This document shows, piece after piece, positions 45,456 to 53,098 of a DNA stretch of 53,098 bases (positions are counted from its first letter, which is position 1; the number at the start of each line of letters is the position of its first letter). The translations under genes and the position numbers were made by a program. Source of the stretch: Clostridiales bacterium (GTDB taxonomy: Bacteria > Bacillota > Clostridia > Oscillospirales > CAG-272); contig JAAZIU010000015.1 of the NCBI GenBank assembly GCA_012800735.1, positions 1 to 53,098 on the forward strand, written 5' to 3'. A model generated the notes under the pieces. The model saw nothing but the letters and a program-made list of their open reading frames with translations. It was not told where the DNA came from and made no database searches.

Positions 45456-45527
45456 CTCCGGATAGCTTATTCGAGAGCGCCGGCAGCATCGTCCAATGCG
45501 CGCCGGAGGCGACGGCTCGTAACCGTC
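45456..45527 (+). promoter_or_regulatory. Structured leader of the zinc-ribbon gene
   Basis: CTCCGG (45456-45461) can close with CCGGAG (45503-45508), or CCGGC-A-GCAT (45480-45489) can pair with ATGC-GC-GCCGG (45496-45506); the two options compete for the same bases. A second hairpin GACGG/CCGTC follows at 45511-45527. No known riboswitch is recognised. Confidence 0.4.
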
Positions 45528-45573
45528 TTCGGGGAAAATATACAACTCATTTTTCAAAGCGAGGATCTTAATC

Positions 45574-45861
45574 ATGTATCAGGACAAAGTTCTTAAGTGC
45601 AAGGAATGCGGCAAAGATTTCACTTTCACCGCGGGTGAACAGGAATTCTACGCTGAGAGAGGCTTCCAGAACGAGCCGCAGCGCTGCAAAGAGTGCCGCG
45701 ATCTGCGGAAGAACGCCAATAAGCCGGCGCGTCAGTTCTTTACCACCGTCTGCGCGCGCTGCGGCAAGGAAGCTAAGGTTCCTTTCCAGCCGAGCAACGA
45801 CAGACCGGTTTACTGCAGCGATTGCTATGCCGAAATCAAAAAGGAGCAGGACGGCGAGTAA
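45574..45861 (+). CDS. Small double zinc-ribbon protein
   Basis: 95 residues with eight cysteines in CxxC pairs: CKEC and CKEC in the N-terminal half, CARC and CSDC in the C-terminal half. The N-terminal part (CGKDFTFTAGEQEFYAERGF, then NEPQRCKECR) matches the zf-trcl type probable zinc-binding domain; the C-terminal part (VPFQPSNDRPVYCSDCYAE) matches the CxxC-x20-CxxC type motif. Both are common in Clostridia and related phyla. The function is unknown; binding of RNA or protein is likely. It has its own consensus promoter, which suggests good expression. Confidence 0.85.
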   Translation: MYQDKVLKCKECGKDFTFTAGEQEFYAERGFQNEPQRCKECRDLRKNANKPARQFFTTVCARCGKEAKVPFQPSNDRPVYCSDCYAEIKKEQDGE

Positions 45862-45877
45862 TCGGTTACTGCGAACC

Positions 45878-46001
45878 TTTGGGATGCGAGCTGCTTTATA
45901 AGCAGTCTCGAAGACCAAAAACCGCCTAGAGCGGATCTGCACAAAAAGCAGGTAGCCGCTCTTTGCCGGGAGACTATGCGGACATAACGTAAAATCCCAG
46001 A
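45878..46001 (+). ncRNA. Candidate structured RNA, multi-branch fold
   Basis: The 403-bp gap after the zinc-ribbon gene starts with a compact, well-paired block. P1 TTTGGGAT/ATCCCAGA (45878-45885 with 45994-46001) closes three hairpins: CGAGCTGCTT/AAGCAG-CTCG (45887-45910), AGAGCGG-ATCTGC/GCAGGT-CCGCTCT (45928-45962, 7-nt A-rich loop) and TATG/CATA with CGGA loop (45975-45986). An alternative pair CCGC (45922-45925)/GCGG (45931-45934) could switch the second. A further stem ACATGA/TCATGT (46003-46024) and a terminator follow. I do not recognise the family. Confidence 0.5.
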
Positions 46002-46068
46002 TACATGATTTTTAATATTCATGTTGCCGATACCGCATGACTATTGACGGCTGATATCAAGGCGAATT

Positions 46069-46100
46069 GACACGTCCCAAAGGGCGTGTCTTTTATTTTT
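46069..46100 (+). terminator. Terminator downstream of the candidate RNA
   Basis: GACACG-(T)-CCC / GGG-CGTGTC stem with an AAA loop, then TTTTATTTTT. It would end transcripts of the zinc-ribbon gene and the candidate RNA. Confidence 0.8.
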
Positions 46101-46154
46101 CTTGTAAAAAACCGGCGTTGCGGCAAAAAAACCGAAATTTTCACATAAAAACTC

Positions 46155-46183
46155 TGTACAAAAGGATGAATTTATGTTATAAT
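46155..46183 (+). promoter_or_regulatory. Promoter of the rlmB-like gene
   Basis: TGTACA (46155-46160), 17-nt spacer, TATAAT (46178-46183), about 75 bp before the ATG at 46265. Confidence 0.6.
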
Positions 46184-46264
46184 AATTTAAAATAGATATA
46201 ACTGTCCTTGCCGGAGGAAATTAAACCGACAGGGAATTGAATAAAAAAGACAGGTATAAGATAT

Positions 46265-47641
46265 ATGTATAACAAAAGCGGCAAAAGCGGCAAAAGCGGC
46301 AAAAGCGGCGGAAGAGGCAGACAGGGCGGCAGCGGCTCCGGAAACGCCGGAGGCGGCAAAAACCGCCGTCAGGAAGAAAGAAAATTCGCCGGAAGATTCA
46401 GTTTTTCTTCTCCCGGCGACGCCTCTCGCAGAAGTAAGCCAAAAGAAGGCGGCAGAGCCGGACAGGGCAGCCGCCGCGCCGGAACAAAGAGCGGTAGCTC
46501 CGGAGTTACCGGAGCCGGCAAAGGCTTCGACCGCTCATACGAAGGACGCCGTCAGAACCCCGATTCCCGGGATTTTCGTGAGCCCCGCCGGGCGCCTCGT
46601 CATCTCGACTCCAATTCTCCGAAGCGGGCGAGCGCGCGATTTGATGATAAAACGGAAAAGATAGACAGCGGAGCCGTTGTCGGCCGCAACGCGGTGCTTG
46701 AGCTGCTCAAGAGCGGCCGCGACATTGATAAGCTCTTTGTTTTGAAGTCATCCGAGGACGACAAACCGACAGGTTCGGTGGTTAAGATAGTCGCGATGGC
46801 GCTCGATCGGCATATTCCGGTAATTGAGGTTGACCGCCGCAAATTGGAAGAACTTGCGGGAGATACCCCGCATCAGGGAGTCGCCGCGGTCGCGCCGGAA
46901 AAGGATTACGCCGAGCTTGACGATATATTTGAACTTGCCGCTCAAAGAGGAGAAAAACCGCTTATCGTAATCGCCGACGAAATAAACGACCCGCATAATT
47001 TAGGCGCGATTATCCGTTCTGCGGAAGCGGCCGGCGCTCACGGCGTTGTTATTCCGAAACGCCGCAGCGCTCCTGTAACACCGACGGTGGCAAAAGCGTC
47101 GGCAGGCGCGGTTTCCTGGCTTCCTATTGTGAAAGTTACGAATCTGAGCATGCTTATCGAAGATTTGCGCGAGCGCGGCGTTTGGGTATATTGCGCCGAA
47201 ACCGGCGGAGCTGATTACAGAACTCTCGATTATGACACGCCAGCGGCCTTGATCGTCGGCTCTGAGGGAGAGGGTGTTTCCCGCCTGCTGCGTGAAAAAA
47301 GCGACTTTATCGTCTCGATACCGATGAAAGGGCAGGTAAATTCGCTCAACGTTTCCTGCGCAGCAGCCGTCATGCTGTTTAAAATGACGGAAAACCGCAG
47401 TCCTGTTCAACCGGAATTTCCGGATGATGATTATTTCGAAGACGAATTTGACGGGGCAGACTTCGACGAATATCCCTCGGAAGAAGATTTCGAAGATACT
47501 GACGATGTATCCGCCGAAGTTTTAGCCGGAGCAGAGAATTTTGCCGCGATTGTGGCAGACGGCGATGAGGCTCCCGAAGATCTTGAAGACCTATTCATGC
47601 TAGACGGCATTGCGATAGATTTCGACGGCGCTGATTTTTAA
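46265..47641 (+). CDS. rlmB: RlmB-type 23S rRNA 2'-O-ribose methyltransferase with disordered tails
   Basis: 458 residues; normal RlmB is about 245. Residues 1-135 are basic, Gly/Ser/Arg-rich and start with a KSG repeat coded by four perfect 9-bp units (46274-46309). The enzyme core (about 137-370) has the substrate-binding domain opening VVGRNAVLELL and the SPOUT knot motifs NDPHNLGAIIR (241-251), GSEGEG (332-337) and IPMKGQVNSLNVS (352-364). The last 85 residues are strongly acidic. The likely target is a guanosine in 23S rRNA, as in E. coli (Gm2251). The tails may bind rRNA or partners; this is inference. Confidence 0.92.
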   Translation: MYNKSGKSGKSGKSGGRGRQGGSGSGNAGGGKNRRQEERKFAGRFSFSSPGDASRRSKPKEGGRAGQGSRRAGTKSGSSGVTGAGKGFDRSYEGRRQNPDSRDFREPRRAPRHLDSNSPKRASARFDDKTEKIDSGAVVGRNAVLELLKSGRDIDKLFVLKSSEDDKPTGSVVKIVAMALDRHIPVIEVDRRKLEELAGDTPHQGVAAVAPEKDYAELDDIFELAAQRGEKPLIVIADEINDPHNLGAIIRSAEAAGAHGVVIPKRRSAPVTPTVAKASAGAVSWLPIVKVTNLSMLIEDLRERGVWVYCAETGGADYRTLDYDTPAALIVGSEGEGVSRLLREKSDFIVSIPMKGQVNSLNVSCAAAVMLFKMTENRSPVQPEFPDDDYFEDEFDGADFDEYPSEEDFEDTDDVSAEVLAGAENFAAIVADGDEAPEDLEDLFMLDGIAIDFDGADF

Positions 47642-47731
47642 AGCTGCACCTTGTTGCAGAAGATGTATTAACTGCAGAAGATACAGCTGAAGAATTCGTT
47701 TCACCGACTCGTGTCCGCAAGGGATGGTACA

Positions 47732-50242
47732 ATGGACAGAAAAGAAATTGATAACGACATAAAAACAGCCGAAAATGTCTCTCTTGAGACAGCATCGGCT
47801 TTAACAGAAGCGACTTCAAGAGAAGCGGCTTCAACAGAAGCGGCTTCTACGACAGAAGCAGCTCCTGCAGCGCCGCCGCAGGAGGAAAAGAGGGAGGATG
47901 ACGTCTCCTCATCCGATCTGCTGAAGCGCCTTAAGGCTAATCTCGCCGAACTGGATGATATCGGCGTCGAAGATGTGCCTGTTACAGCCGCGGAAGCGGC
48001 AGAAACGGGAGGAGAAATCCCCGAAATCAAAAAAATGCCGCCGGCCGTCGTAACCTCAACAGGCGCAATTCGCTATTATTACAGAACGATGTCGAAGGCC
48101 GAGCATGAAAGCCGCAAGCGAAGAACAGCCGAGGGGTTGACGCCGGAGGCAGCAAAGCAGGGATCGGACGCCGTAACCGGAAAGCCGGCAAAGAGTTCCG
48201 GCTTATTTTCGGGTATCTTCGGTAAAAAGGCTGACTCTGCGCCGGAAACCGACATAAGCGAAGAGTTCGCGGGAATTGACCCTGAACTTGTAAAGACAGC
48301 CGGGGAAGCCACCGAATCTTCCGAAAGCGAAGGCGGCGAGCTTGACAAAACCGACGAGCAGCTTATGGTTGCTCTCGGAATGGAAGAGGAACTGAAGCAG
48401 AAGGTCGGAGAGGAAAAAGCCAAAGAAATCGAGGCTGAAACCGAAGCGAGGGCGCAGCAGGCTGACAGCGAAATCGCCGAGATAACGTCGGACAACCGCT
48501 TTAAATTCGAATATGTCTCGCCGCAGCAGGTCAAGGGCGTTTTTGCTTACTACCGCGCCTGCTACCGCGGGCTTATCTGGCGGATAGCCGTCGCAATCCT
48601 GCTTATGATCGGCGCTTTTGTGCACGAAAATATAGGCTTGTTCGGCGGAACCCTTCCCAAGGCTATAGACGCCTCCACCTATCCGGTGATACATATTTTG
48701 GTCGGAATGCAGTTTTTAGTGCTTGCCGCCGCGCTTATCTGGAAACCGCTTTACCGGTCGCTCAAGTCGATGGCGCAAGCAAAACCGGAGCCGGAAAGCC
48801 TGACGCTTGCCGTTATTGCGGTATCTCTGATATATGAAATAATAATGTGCTTCATCTACGGTCATCTGCCGGCAAACACTGTCGTTCGGACTTTTAACTT
48901 TGCCGCGATAGCCGCGGTGCTGATGACGCTTGTATATGAATTGATGAATGTTCAGCGCGAGGTGTTCAGCTTTAACATCGCGTCATCGAGAATAGATAAA
49001 TATGTCATCGCGCGGCTGGAGGGCGAGGACGAAGACACGAAGCGGGAAAATGAACTTTTCGCCGATTCGCTCGGCGGGACCGGAGAGATGTTCTGCGTCC
49101 GCCAGGCAAGCTTCATAGAAGATTTCTTCAAGCGGGTAAACACCCGTCCCTCCTATTATAAATCGTTGAATTACATACTGCCCGCCGCTCTTATCGTTGG
49201 GTTGATCATGTTTGTATACGGTCTGTTCTCTCCCTTTTCGAGGCAGGGCGTCGCAGCGAGCTTTATGGGCGGTTATGCCGCGATTATGATGGTTCTGCCG
49301 GTCGCCGGACTCTTCAATTTCAGCTTTCCTTTCTTTAAGGCGATAAAGACCGCATTTTCGAACGGGTCCACCATTGTCGGCGAATCTTCGCTTGATGAAT
49401 ACAGCGCCGGCTCGGCGATCAGCTTCGATGACCGTGAAGTCTTCCCTGCCGACCGTGTCAAGATAAAGACTATTCAGGTGGTCGGACATATGTCGATTGA
49501 TTCGGCAATCTATTACGCTTCAAAGATATTCGGTAAAACCGGCGGACCGCTTGACGACGCCCTTCGTTCGATGACGCAGGGATATAGAGTGGAAAGCCGG
49601 GTAGAACTGCTTGAAATAGCCGAGAACGGTATCAACGCGGTGGTCGACGGTTCTCAAGTCCTTATCGGCCGCGCCGATTATATGGCTTCCGGAGGAATCC
49701 GTCCGATAAATCCGGAGGAGGACGAGGAAATCGAATCGGGCGGTGAAGTCTGCGTAATGTATATGGCCGTCGACGACGCCATCGCCGCGAAATTCAAGAT
49801 TCAGTATATAATTGACGACGATTTCGAGTCGATTCTCCAGCAGCTTTCCCGCGCCGGAATGTGCGTAGGAATCCGCACTTTCGACCCGAATATCAACGAC
49901 AGAATGCTCTCTGCCCGCGTGCGGACGATGAGATACCCGGTAAGGGTTATTAAATGCCGCACCACCGAAAACCGCGGCAAAGTCTATGAACGCTATTCGT
50001 CCGGCATTTTAAGCCGCTCGAGCGTGCGGGAGCTTTTGATGGCGCAGATTTACTGCGACCGTGTTCTCCATGCGATACGCACCAATACCGCTGTAAAGAT
50101 CTTTGCAATGGCGGTAGGAGCCGCGATTACGGCGCTTGTCATAAGTCTCGGACTTATCGGATCGCTCAATTCTCTCGAAGTAGCGCTCTTCCAGTTCTTC
50201 TGGCTGATTCCGATGGCAATAGTGTCAAGGCTGCTGATTTAG
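47732..50242 (+). CDS. Membrane protein resembling a catalytically dead P1B-type ATPase
   Basis: 836 residues from the ATG at 47732 (AAGGG ribosome site; a GTG at 47711 is less suited). Residues 1-275 are acidic and disordered. Eight membrane helices follow at about 280-303, 316-336, 357-377, 390-407, 481-500, 513-530, 790-809 and 815-835, the P1B layout, with a 255-residue soluble loop after helix 6. In place of the CPC of helix 6 stands LPV (522-524). FDDRE (565-569) replaces FDKTG, with Asp566 retained but Lys-Thr-Gly lost. The N-domain mark GINAVVDGSQVLIGR (633-647) is kept. TFDPN (716-720) replaces TGDN, and the GDGxND hinge is absent. I infer a transporter-like pseudoenzyme; function unknown. 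Confidence 0.72.
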   Translation: MDRKEIDNDIKTAENVSLETASALTEATSREAASTEAASTTEAAPAAPPQEEKREDDVSSSDLLKRLKANLAELDDIGVEDVPVTAAEAAETGGEIPEIKKMPPAVVTSTGAIRYYYRTMSKAEHESRKRRTAEGLTPEAAKQGSDAVTGKPAKSSGLFSGIFGKKADSAPETDISEEFAGIDPELVKTAGEATESSESEGGELDKTDEQLMVALGMEEELKQKVGEEKAKEIEAETEARAQQADSEIAEITSDNRFKFEYVSPQQVKGVFAYYRACYRGLIWRIAVAILLMIGAFVHENIGLFGGTLPKAIDASTYPVIHILVGMQFLVLAAALIWKPLYRSLKSMAQAKPEPESLTLAVIAVSLIYEIIMCFIYGHLPANTVVRTFNFAAIAAVLMTLVYELMNVQREVFSFNIASSRIDKYVIARLEGEDEDTKRENELFADSLGGTGEMFCVRQASFIEDFFKRVNTRPSYYKSLNYILPAALIVGLIMFVYGLFSPFSRQGVAASFMGGYAAIMMVLPVAGLFNFSFPFFKAIKTAFSNGSTIVGESSLDEYSAGSAISFDDREVFPADRVKIKTIQVVGHMSIDSAIYYASKIFGKTGGPLDDALRSMTQGYRVESRVELLEIAENGINAVVDGSQVLIGRADYMASGGIRPINPEEDEEIESGGEVCVMYMAVDDAIAAKFKIQYIIDDDFESILQQLSRAGMCVGIRTFDPNINDRMLSARVRTMRYPVRVIKCRTTENRGKVYERYSSGILSRSSVRELLMAQIYCDRVLHAIRTNTAVKIFAMAVGAAITALVISLGLIGSLNSLEVALFQFFWLIPMAIVSRLLI

Positions 50243-50263
50243 CCGAAAAAAACGCATAATCAT

Positions 50264-50293
50264 GGCGCGTCGGCGACGGCGCGCTTTTGTTTT
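50264..50293 (+). terminator. Terminator after the pseudo-ATPase gene
   Basis: GC-rich hairpin GCGCGTC / GAC(GG)CGCGC type with small bulge, then TTTTGTTTT. A TATAAT at 50304-50309 just after it may belong to a promoter for the next gene, but no fitting -35 box is seen. Confidence 0.7.
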
Positions 50294-50378
50294 CGTCCAA
50301 AGATATAATTTATAAAATCGATCGGGACACTCTGTCGGTCGAAATCATGAAATAACGATAAAACCAAAACGCGGCGAG

Positions 50379-52265
50379 GTGATAAAAATCAACTCAACAT
50401 ATAACGGTTATCCCGAAAAAATACTTATGTCGGTATCAAAACCCGGCAGATATACCGGCGGCGAATTCGGGCAGATAATAAAAGATAAATCCGAAGTCAA
50501 AGCCCGTATGGCATTCGCTTTCCCGGACAGCTACGAGATAGGAATGTGTAATTTAGGCATCCGCATCCTTTACGGAGTGCTGAACGAAGTTCCCGGTTTC
50601 TGGTGCGAGCGGGCGTATACCCCCTGGATAGATATGCAGCGGCAGCTCCGCGAAAACAATCTTGTTTTGCGCGCTCACGAAAGCGGCGACGAGTTGTATA
50701 AGTTCGACATCGTCGGCTTTACTTTGCAGTATGAGCTTTGCTATACAAATGTGCTTTCAACGCTTGAATTGGGACGGATACCGCTGCTTGCCGCCGACCG
50801 CGGCGAGGATGATCCGATAGTCATCGGCGGCGGTCCCTGCGCTTACAACGCCGAACCGCTGACCGATTTCTTCGATTGCTTCAGCATCGGAGAGGGAGAG
50901 GATATGTTGCCCGAGTTCGCTCGTCTTTATATAAAGATGAAAGAAGACGGTAGCTATACAAGAGTTAAATTCCTTCGCGAGTGCGCTCACATTCCCGGAA
51001 TGTATGTCCCGTCGCTGTATGACGTCGGTTATGACGAAAACGGCGATTTTGCCTATATCCGCCCGAAATATCCCGATGTTCCGGCTGTTGTCACCAAGCG
51101 GATCGTCGATGATATGGACAAGGCGTATTTTCCGGATAAGCTTGTCATGCCTTATATCGAAACGGTTCAGGATCGGATAGTCCTCGAAACCTATCGCGGC
51201 TGCATCCGCGGCTGCCGCTTCTGTCAGGCAGGGATGGTCTTCCGTCCGGTTCGCGAAAAAAGCCCGGAAACTCTCGACGCCTGCGCCCGTAGGCTCTACG
51301 CCGCGACGGGATATGAGGAGATGACGCTTTCCTCGCTTTCGATTTCCGATTACAGCGAACTGCGAGAGCTTACCGACCGGTTGCTTGAATGGACGGACGA
51401 AAAGAAAGTTTCTCTTTCGCTTCCGAGCCTTCGTCTCGACAGCTTTTCGGAGGAGCTTATGCAGAAGGTTTCCTCCGTCAGAAATTCCGGTCTGACTTTT
51501 GCGCCGGAAGCCGGCACTCAGCGCCTCCGCGACGTTATAAACAAAAATGTTACCGAAGAAGACCTGCTTCGCGCCGCCGGAACCGCGTTCAGGAACGGAA
51601 AAACCGGCGTCAAGCTATATTTCATGGACGGTCTTCCGACCGAGACATATGAGGACCTCGACGGCATAGCGGAGCTGGCGAATAAAGTCGTTGATGAGTA
51701 TTTCCGCACTCCCGGCAGAATGAAGGGAAAAACGCCGTCGGTTACGGTATCCGTCGCCTGTTTTGTGCCGAAGCCTTTTACGCCGTTTCAATGGGCGGCG
51801 CAGGACACTTATGAAACTCTTGTCGCAAAGCAGAAATATCTTTCGGAGAAACTCAAAAGCAGGTATATTAAATTTAATTGGCACGACTCGAAGACAAGCT
51901 TTATCGAAGCGGCGTTTGCCCGCGGCGACCGCAGGCTGAACCGGGTGCTGCTCCGCGCTTATCGGCTGGGCTGCTCTTTTGACGCCTGGGATGAGTGCTT
52001 TGACTTCGACAAATGGCTGCAGGCGTTCTCTGACAGCGGCGTTGATCCCGCATATTACGCCAATCGTGAGCTTGATCCGTCGAAACCGCTGCCGTGGGAT
52101 GTTATTGATGTCGGCATCAAAAAAGAATTTTTCATCCGTGAATACGAAAAGGCTCATATGGGAAAAACAACAAAGAGCTGCGCCGAAGCGTGCGCCGGAT
52201 GCGGAGTCAACCGACTCGGCGGTAAAAATCGCTGGTGCCCGAAATATAAGGAGGAGGGTGTATGA
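50379..52265 (+). CDS. TIGR03960 family B12-binding-like radical SAM protein
   Basis: 628 residues if started at the GTG at 50379. The N-terminal half has the KPGRYTGGEFG and FAFPDSYEIGMCNLGIRILY blocks and a B12-binding-like Rossmann region (VIGGGPCAYNAEPL). The radical SAM motif CIRGCRFC has Cys275, Cys279 and Cys282. A cysteine-rich end (CAEACAGCGVN) may hold a second cluster. The family's reaction is not known; it is linked by synteny to DUF2344. The GTG lies within GAGGTGAT, which itself looks like the ribosome site, so the real start could be a nearby rare codon such as ATC at 50388. Confidence 0.92.
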   Translation: MIKINSTYNGYPEKILMSVSKPGRYTGGEFGQIIKDKSEVKARMAFAFPDSYEIGMCNLGIRILYGVLNEVPGFWCERAYTPWIDMQRQLRENNLVLRAHESGDELYKFDIVGFTLQYELCYTNVLSTLELGRIPLLAADRGEDDPIVIGGGPCAYNAEPLTDFFDCFSIGEGEDMLPEFARLYIKMKEDGSYTRVKFLRECAHIPGMYVPSLYDVGYDENGDFAYIRPKYPDVPAVVTKRIVDDMDKAYFPDKLVMPYIETVQDRIVLETYRGCIRGCRFCQAGMVFRPVREKSPETLDACARRLYAATGYEEMTLSSLSISDYSELRELTDRLLEWTDEKKVSLSLPSLRLDSFSEELMQKVSSVRNSGLTFAPEAGTQRLRDVINKNVTEEDLLRAAGTAFRNGKTGVKLYFMDGLPTETYEDLDGIAELANKVVDEYFRTPGRMKGKTPSVTVSVACFVPKPFTPFQWAAQDTYETLVAKQKYLSEKLKSRYIKFNWHDSKTSFIEAAFARGDRRLNRVLLRAYRLGCSFDAWDECFDFDKWLQAFSDSGVDPAYYANRELDPSKPLPWDVIDVGIKKEFFIREYEKAHMGKTTKSCAEACAGCGVNRLGGKNRWCPKYKEEGV

Positions 52266-52897
52266 GCGCCGATAAGCTGCTGCCGGCAGGACCGGTCAGG
52301 ATAAAATTCGAGAAGCGCGGGAGCCTGAAGTTCATCTCGCATCTCGACTTGCAGAGAACGATGAATTCGGCGTTCAATCGCGCCGGAATACCGATATGGT
52401 ATACCGAAGGCTTCAACCCGCGCAAGAAACTGATTTTTGCACTTCCCCTTTCGCTTGGCGCCGAGTCGGTCTGCGAGCTGTTGGATTTTAAAATCACCGA
52501 ACCGATGTCGTCGGAGGAACTTACCGAACGGTTGAACGCGGCATTTCCCCCGCAGCTTCGGGTTTTTGAAAGCTATACTCCGGAGAATAAATTTCAGTTG
52601 ATCAGTTGGGCGGAGTATGAGCTGACGGGCGGTAATGTTAAGGATATCGATCCCACAGAAGCGCTGAAGCCGCCTGTCGTTGTCCTCAAACGGACGAAAA
52701 GATCGGAAAAAGAGGTAGACATTTCACCTTTTATCAAAAAAGCGACAAACGAAAACGGAATTCTGCGGTTGCTTTTATGCGCAGATCAGCAGAATTATCT
52801 GAACCCGGACTATCCGGCGAAATATATGAAACTTGAGGATTATTCACTGATGAGGCGTCGGATTTTCTTCGCGGACGGGGTTACTGAGTTTAAATAA
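52262..52897 (+). CDS. DUF2344 (TIGR03936) radical-SAM-associated protein
   Basis: 211 residues. Opens with KIRFEKRG-type sequence (VRIKFEKRGSLKFISHLDLQ) and GIPIWYTEGFNPRKKLIFALPL, which are the family's conserved blocks. The ATG overlaps the stop of the radical SAM gene (ATGA), so the two are translationally coupled and likely act together. In many Clostridia the pair is followed by rng and rplU; here the next element is an rRNA-like promoter. Molecular function unknown. Confidence 0.92.
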   Translation: MSADKLLPAGPVRIKFEKRGSLKFISHLDLQRTMNSAFNRAGIPIWYTEGFNPRKKLIFALPLSLGAESVCELLDFKITEPMSSEELTERLNAAFPPQLRVFESYTPENKFQLISWAEYELTGGNVKDIDPTEALKPPVVVLKRTKRSEKEVDISPFIKKATNENGILRLLLCADQQNYLNPDYPAKYMKLEDYSLMRRRIFFADGVTEFK

Positions 52898-52973
52898 ATA
52901 TATAAATGGTCAAAATGTCTATTGCAAGCAATTTCAGAGAATGATTATTGTGCATGATTCGGAAAAGTTGTCC

Positions 52974-53002
52974 TTGACAAGTCCCGTAAAAAGTGATATA
53001 AT
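52974..53002 (+). promoter_or_regulatory. Consensus promoter, probably of an rRNA operon
   Basis: Perfect TTGACA (52974-52979), 17-nt spacer, perfect TATAAT (52997-53002). The bases after the -10 box resemble those of the S10 promoter at 22545. Confidence 0.85.
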
Positions 53003-53008
53003 AGTAAA

Positions 53009-53098
53009 GCTGTCCCTCATCGGGGGCCTATGGGTCTCACCAGATGCAGTAGGACATGATCCTTGAAAATTGAACAGCAGCAAGCGTAAAAAATACTA
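53009..53098 (+). other. Putative rRNA operon leader, cut by the window edge
   Basis: CTGTCC near 53010 can pair with GGACA near 53052. The later CCTTGAAAATTGAACAGC stretch is of the kind found just upstream of 16S rRNA in many Bacillota. No rRNA sequence is reached inside the window, so this is an inference. Confidence 0.55.

Overview
The window looks like a chromosomal segment of an anaerobic clostridial bacterium (Bacillota, class Clostridia). Evidence: a V/A-type ATPase operon of the Enterococcus/Clostridia layout, a single S10-spc-alpha ribosomal cluster with zinc-type (C+) S14, L36, L24 and S4, strong AGGAGG ribosome sites, near-consensus TTGACA-17-TATAAT promoters, a DUF4364 protein, a type II pantothenate kinase and the TIGR03960/DUF2344 pair. 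GC content is moderate to high for the class. I cannot place it below class; an Oscillospirales-like gut lineage is a guess. There are no insertion sequences, phage genes, CRISPR arrays or tRNA genes that I can see.

Layout. 1-2126: a truncated sugar-type solute-binding lipoprotein and a Gfo/Idh/MocA oxidoreductase (minus strand). 2273-11178: a nine-gene V-type ATPase operon on the minus strand, order H-I-K-E-C-F-A-B-D, from one consensus promoter at 11231-11259; its rotor subunit keeps all known Na+ ligands. 11444-12361: Mrp-type P-loop ATPase. 12529-17594: another binding lipoprotein, an MBOAT acyltransferase downstream of a MetA-type homoserine acyltransferase (predicted acetyl-CoA specific), and an alpha/beta hydrolase. 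17745-22380: three tandem paralogous binding lipoproteins with no permease or ATPase genes. 22923-39286: the complete rpsJ-to-rplQ cluster including secY, adk, map, infA, rpmJ and rpoA, preceded by a structured leader of about 365 nt and ended by a strong terminator at 39293-39328.

39338-41105: type II pantothenate kinase and a HAD phosphatase (minus). 41563-45194: an orphan oligopeptide-type binding lipoprotein, a GH16 glucanase lipoprotein with an extra N-terminal domain, and DUF4364. 45574-46264: a small zinc-ribbon protein followed by a candidate structured RNA. 46265-52897: RlmB-type rRNA methyltransferase with long disordered tails, a large membrane protein that I read as a catalytically dead P1B-type ATPase homologue, a TIGR03960 radical SAM protein and its DUF2344 partner. 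The window ends in what looks like the promoter and leader of an rRNA operon.

The most unusual items are the pseudo-P-type ATPase (47732-50242), the candidate RNA at 45878-46001, mutually exclusive hairpins between rpsJ and rplC, a shared initial transcribed sequence between the S10 and putative rRNA promoters, the long S3 and L5 tails, and a probable CTG start codon for infA.
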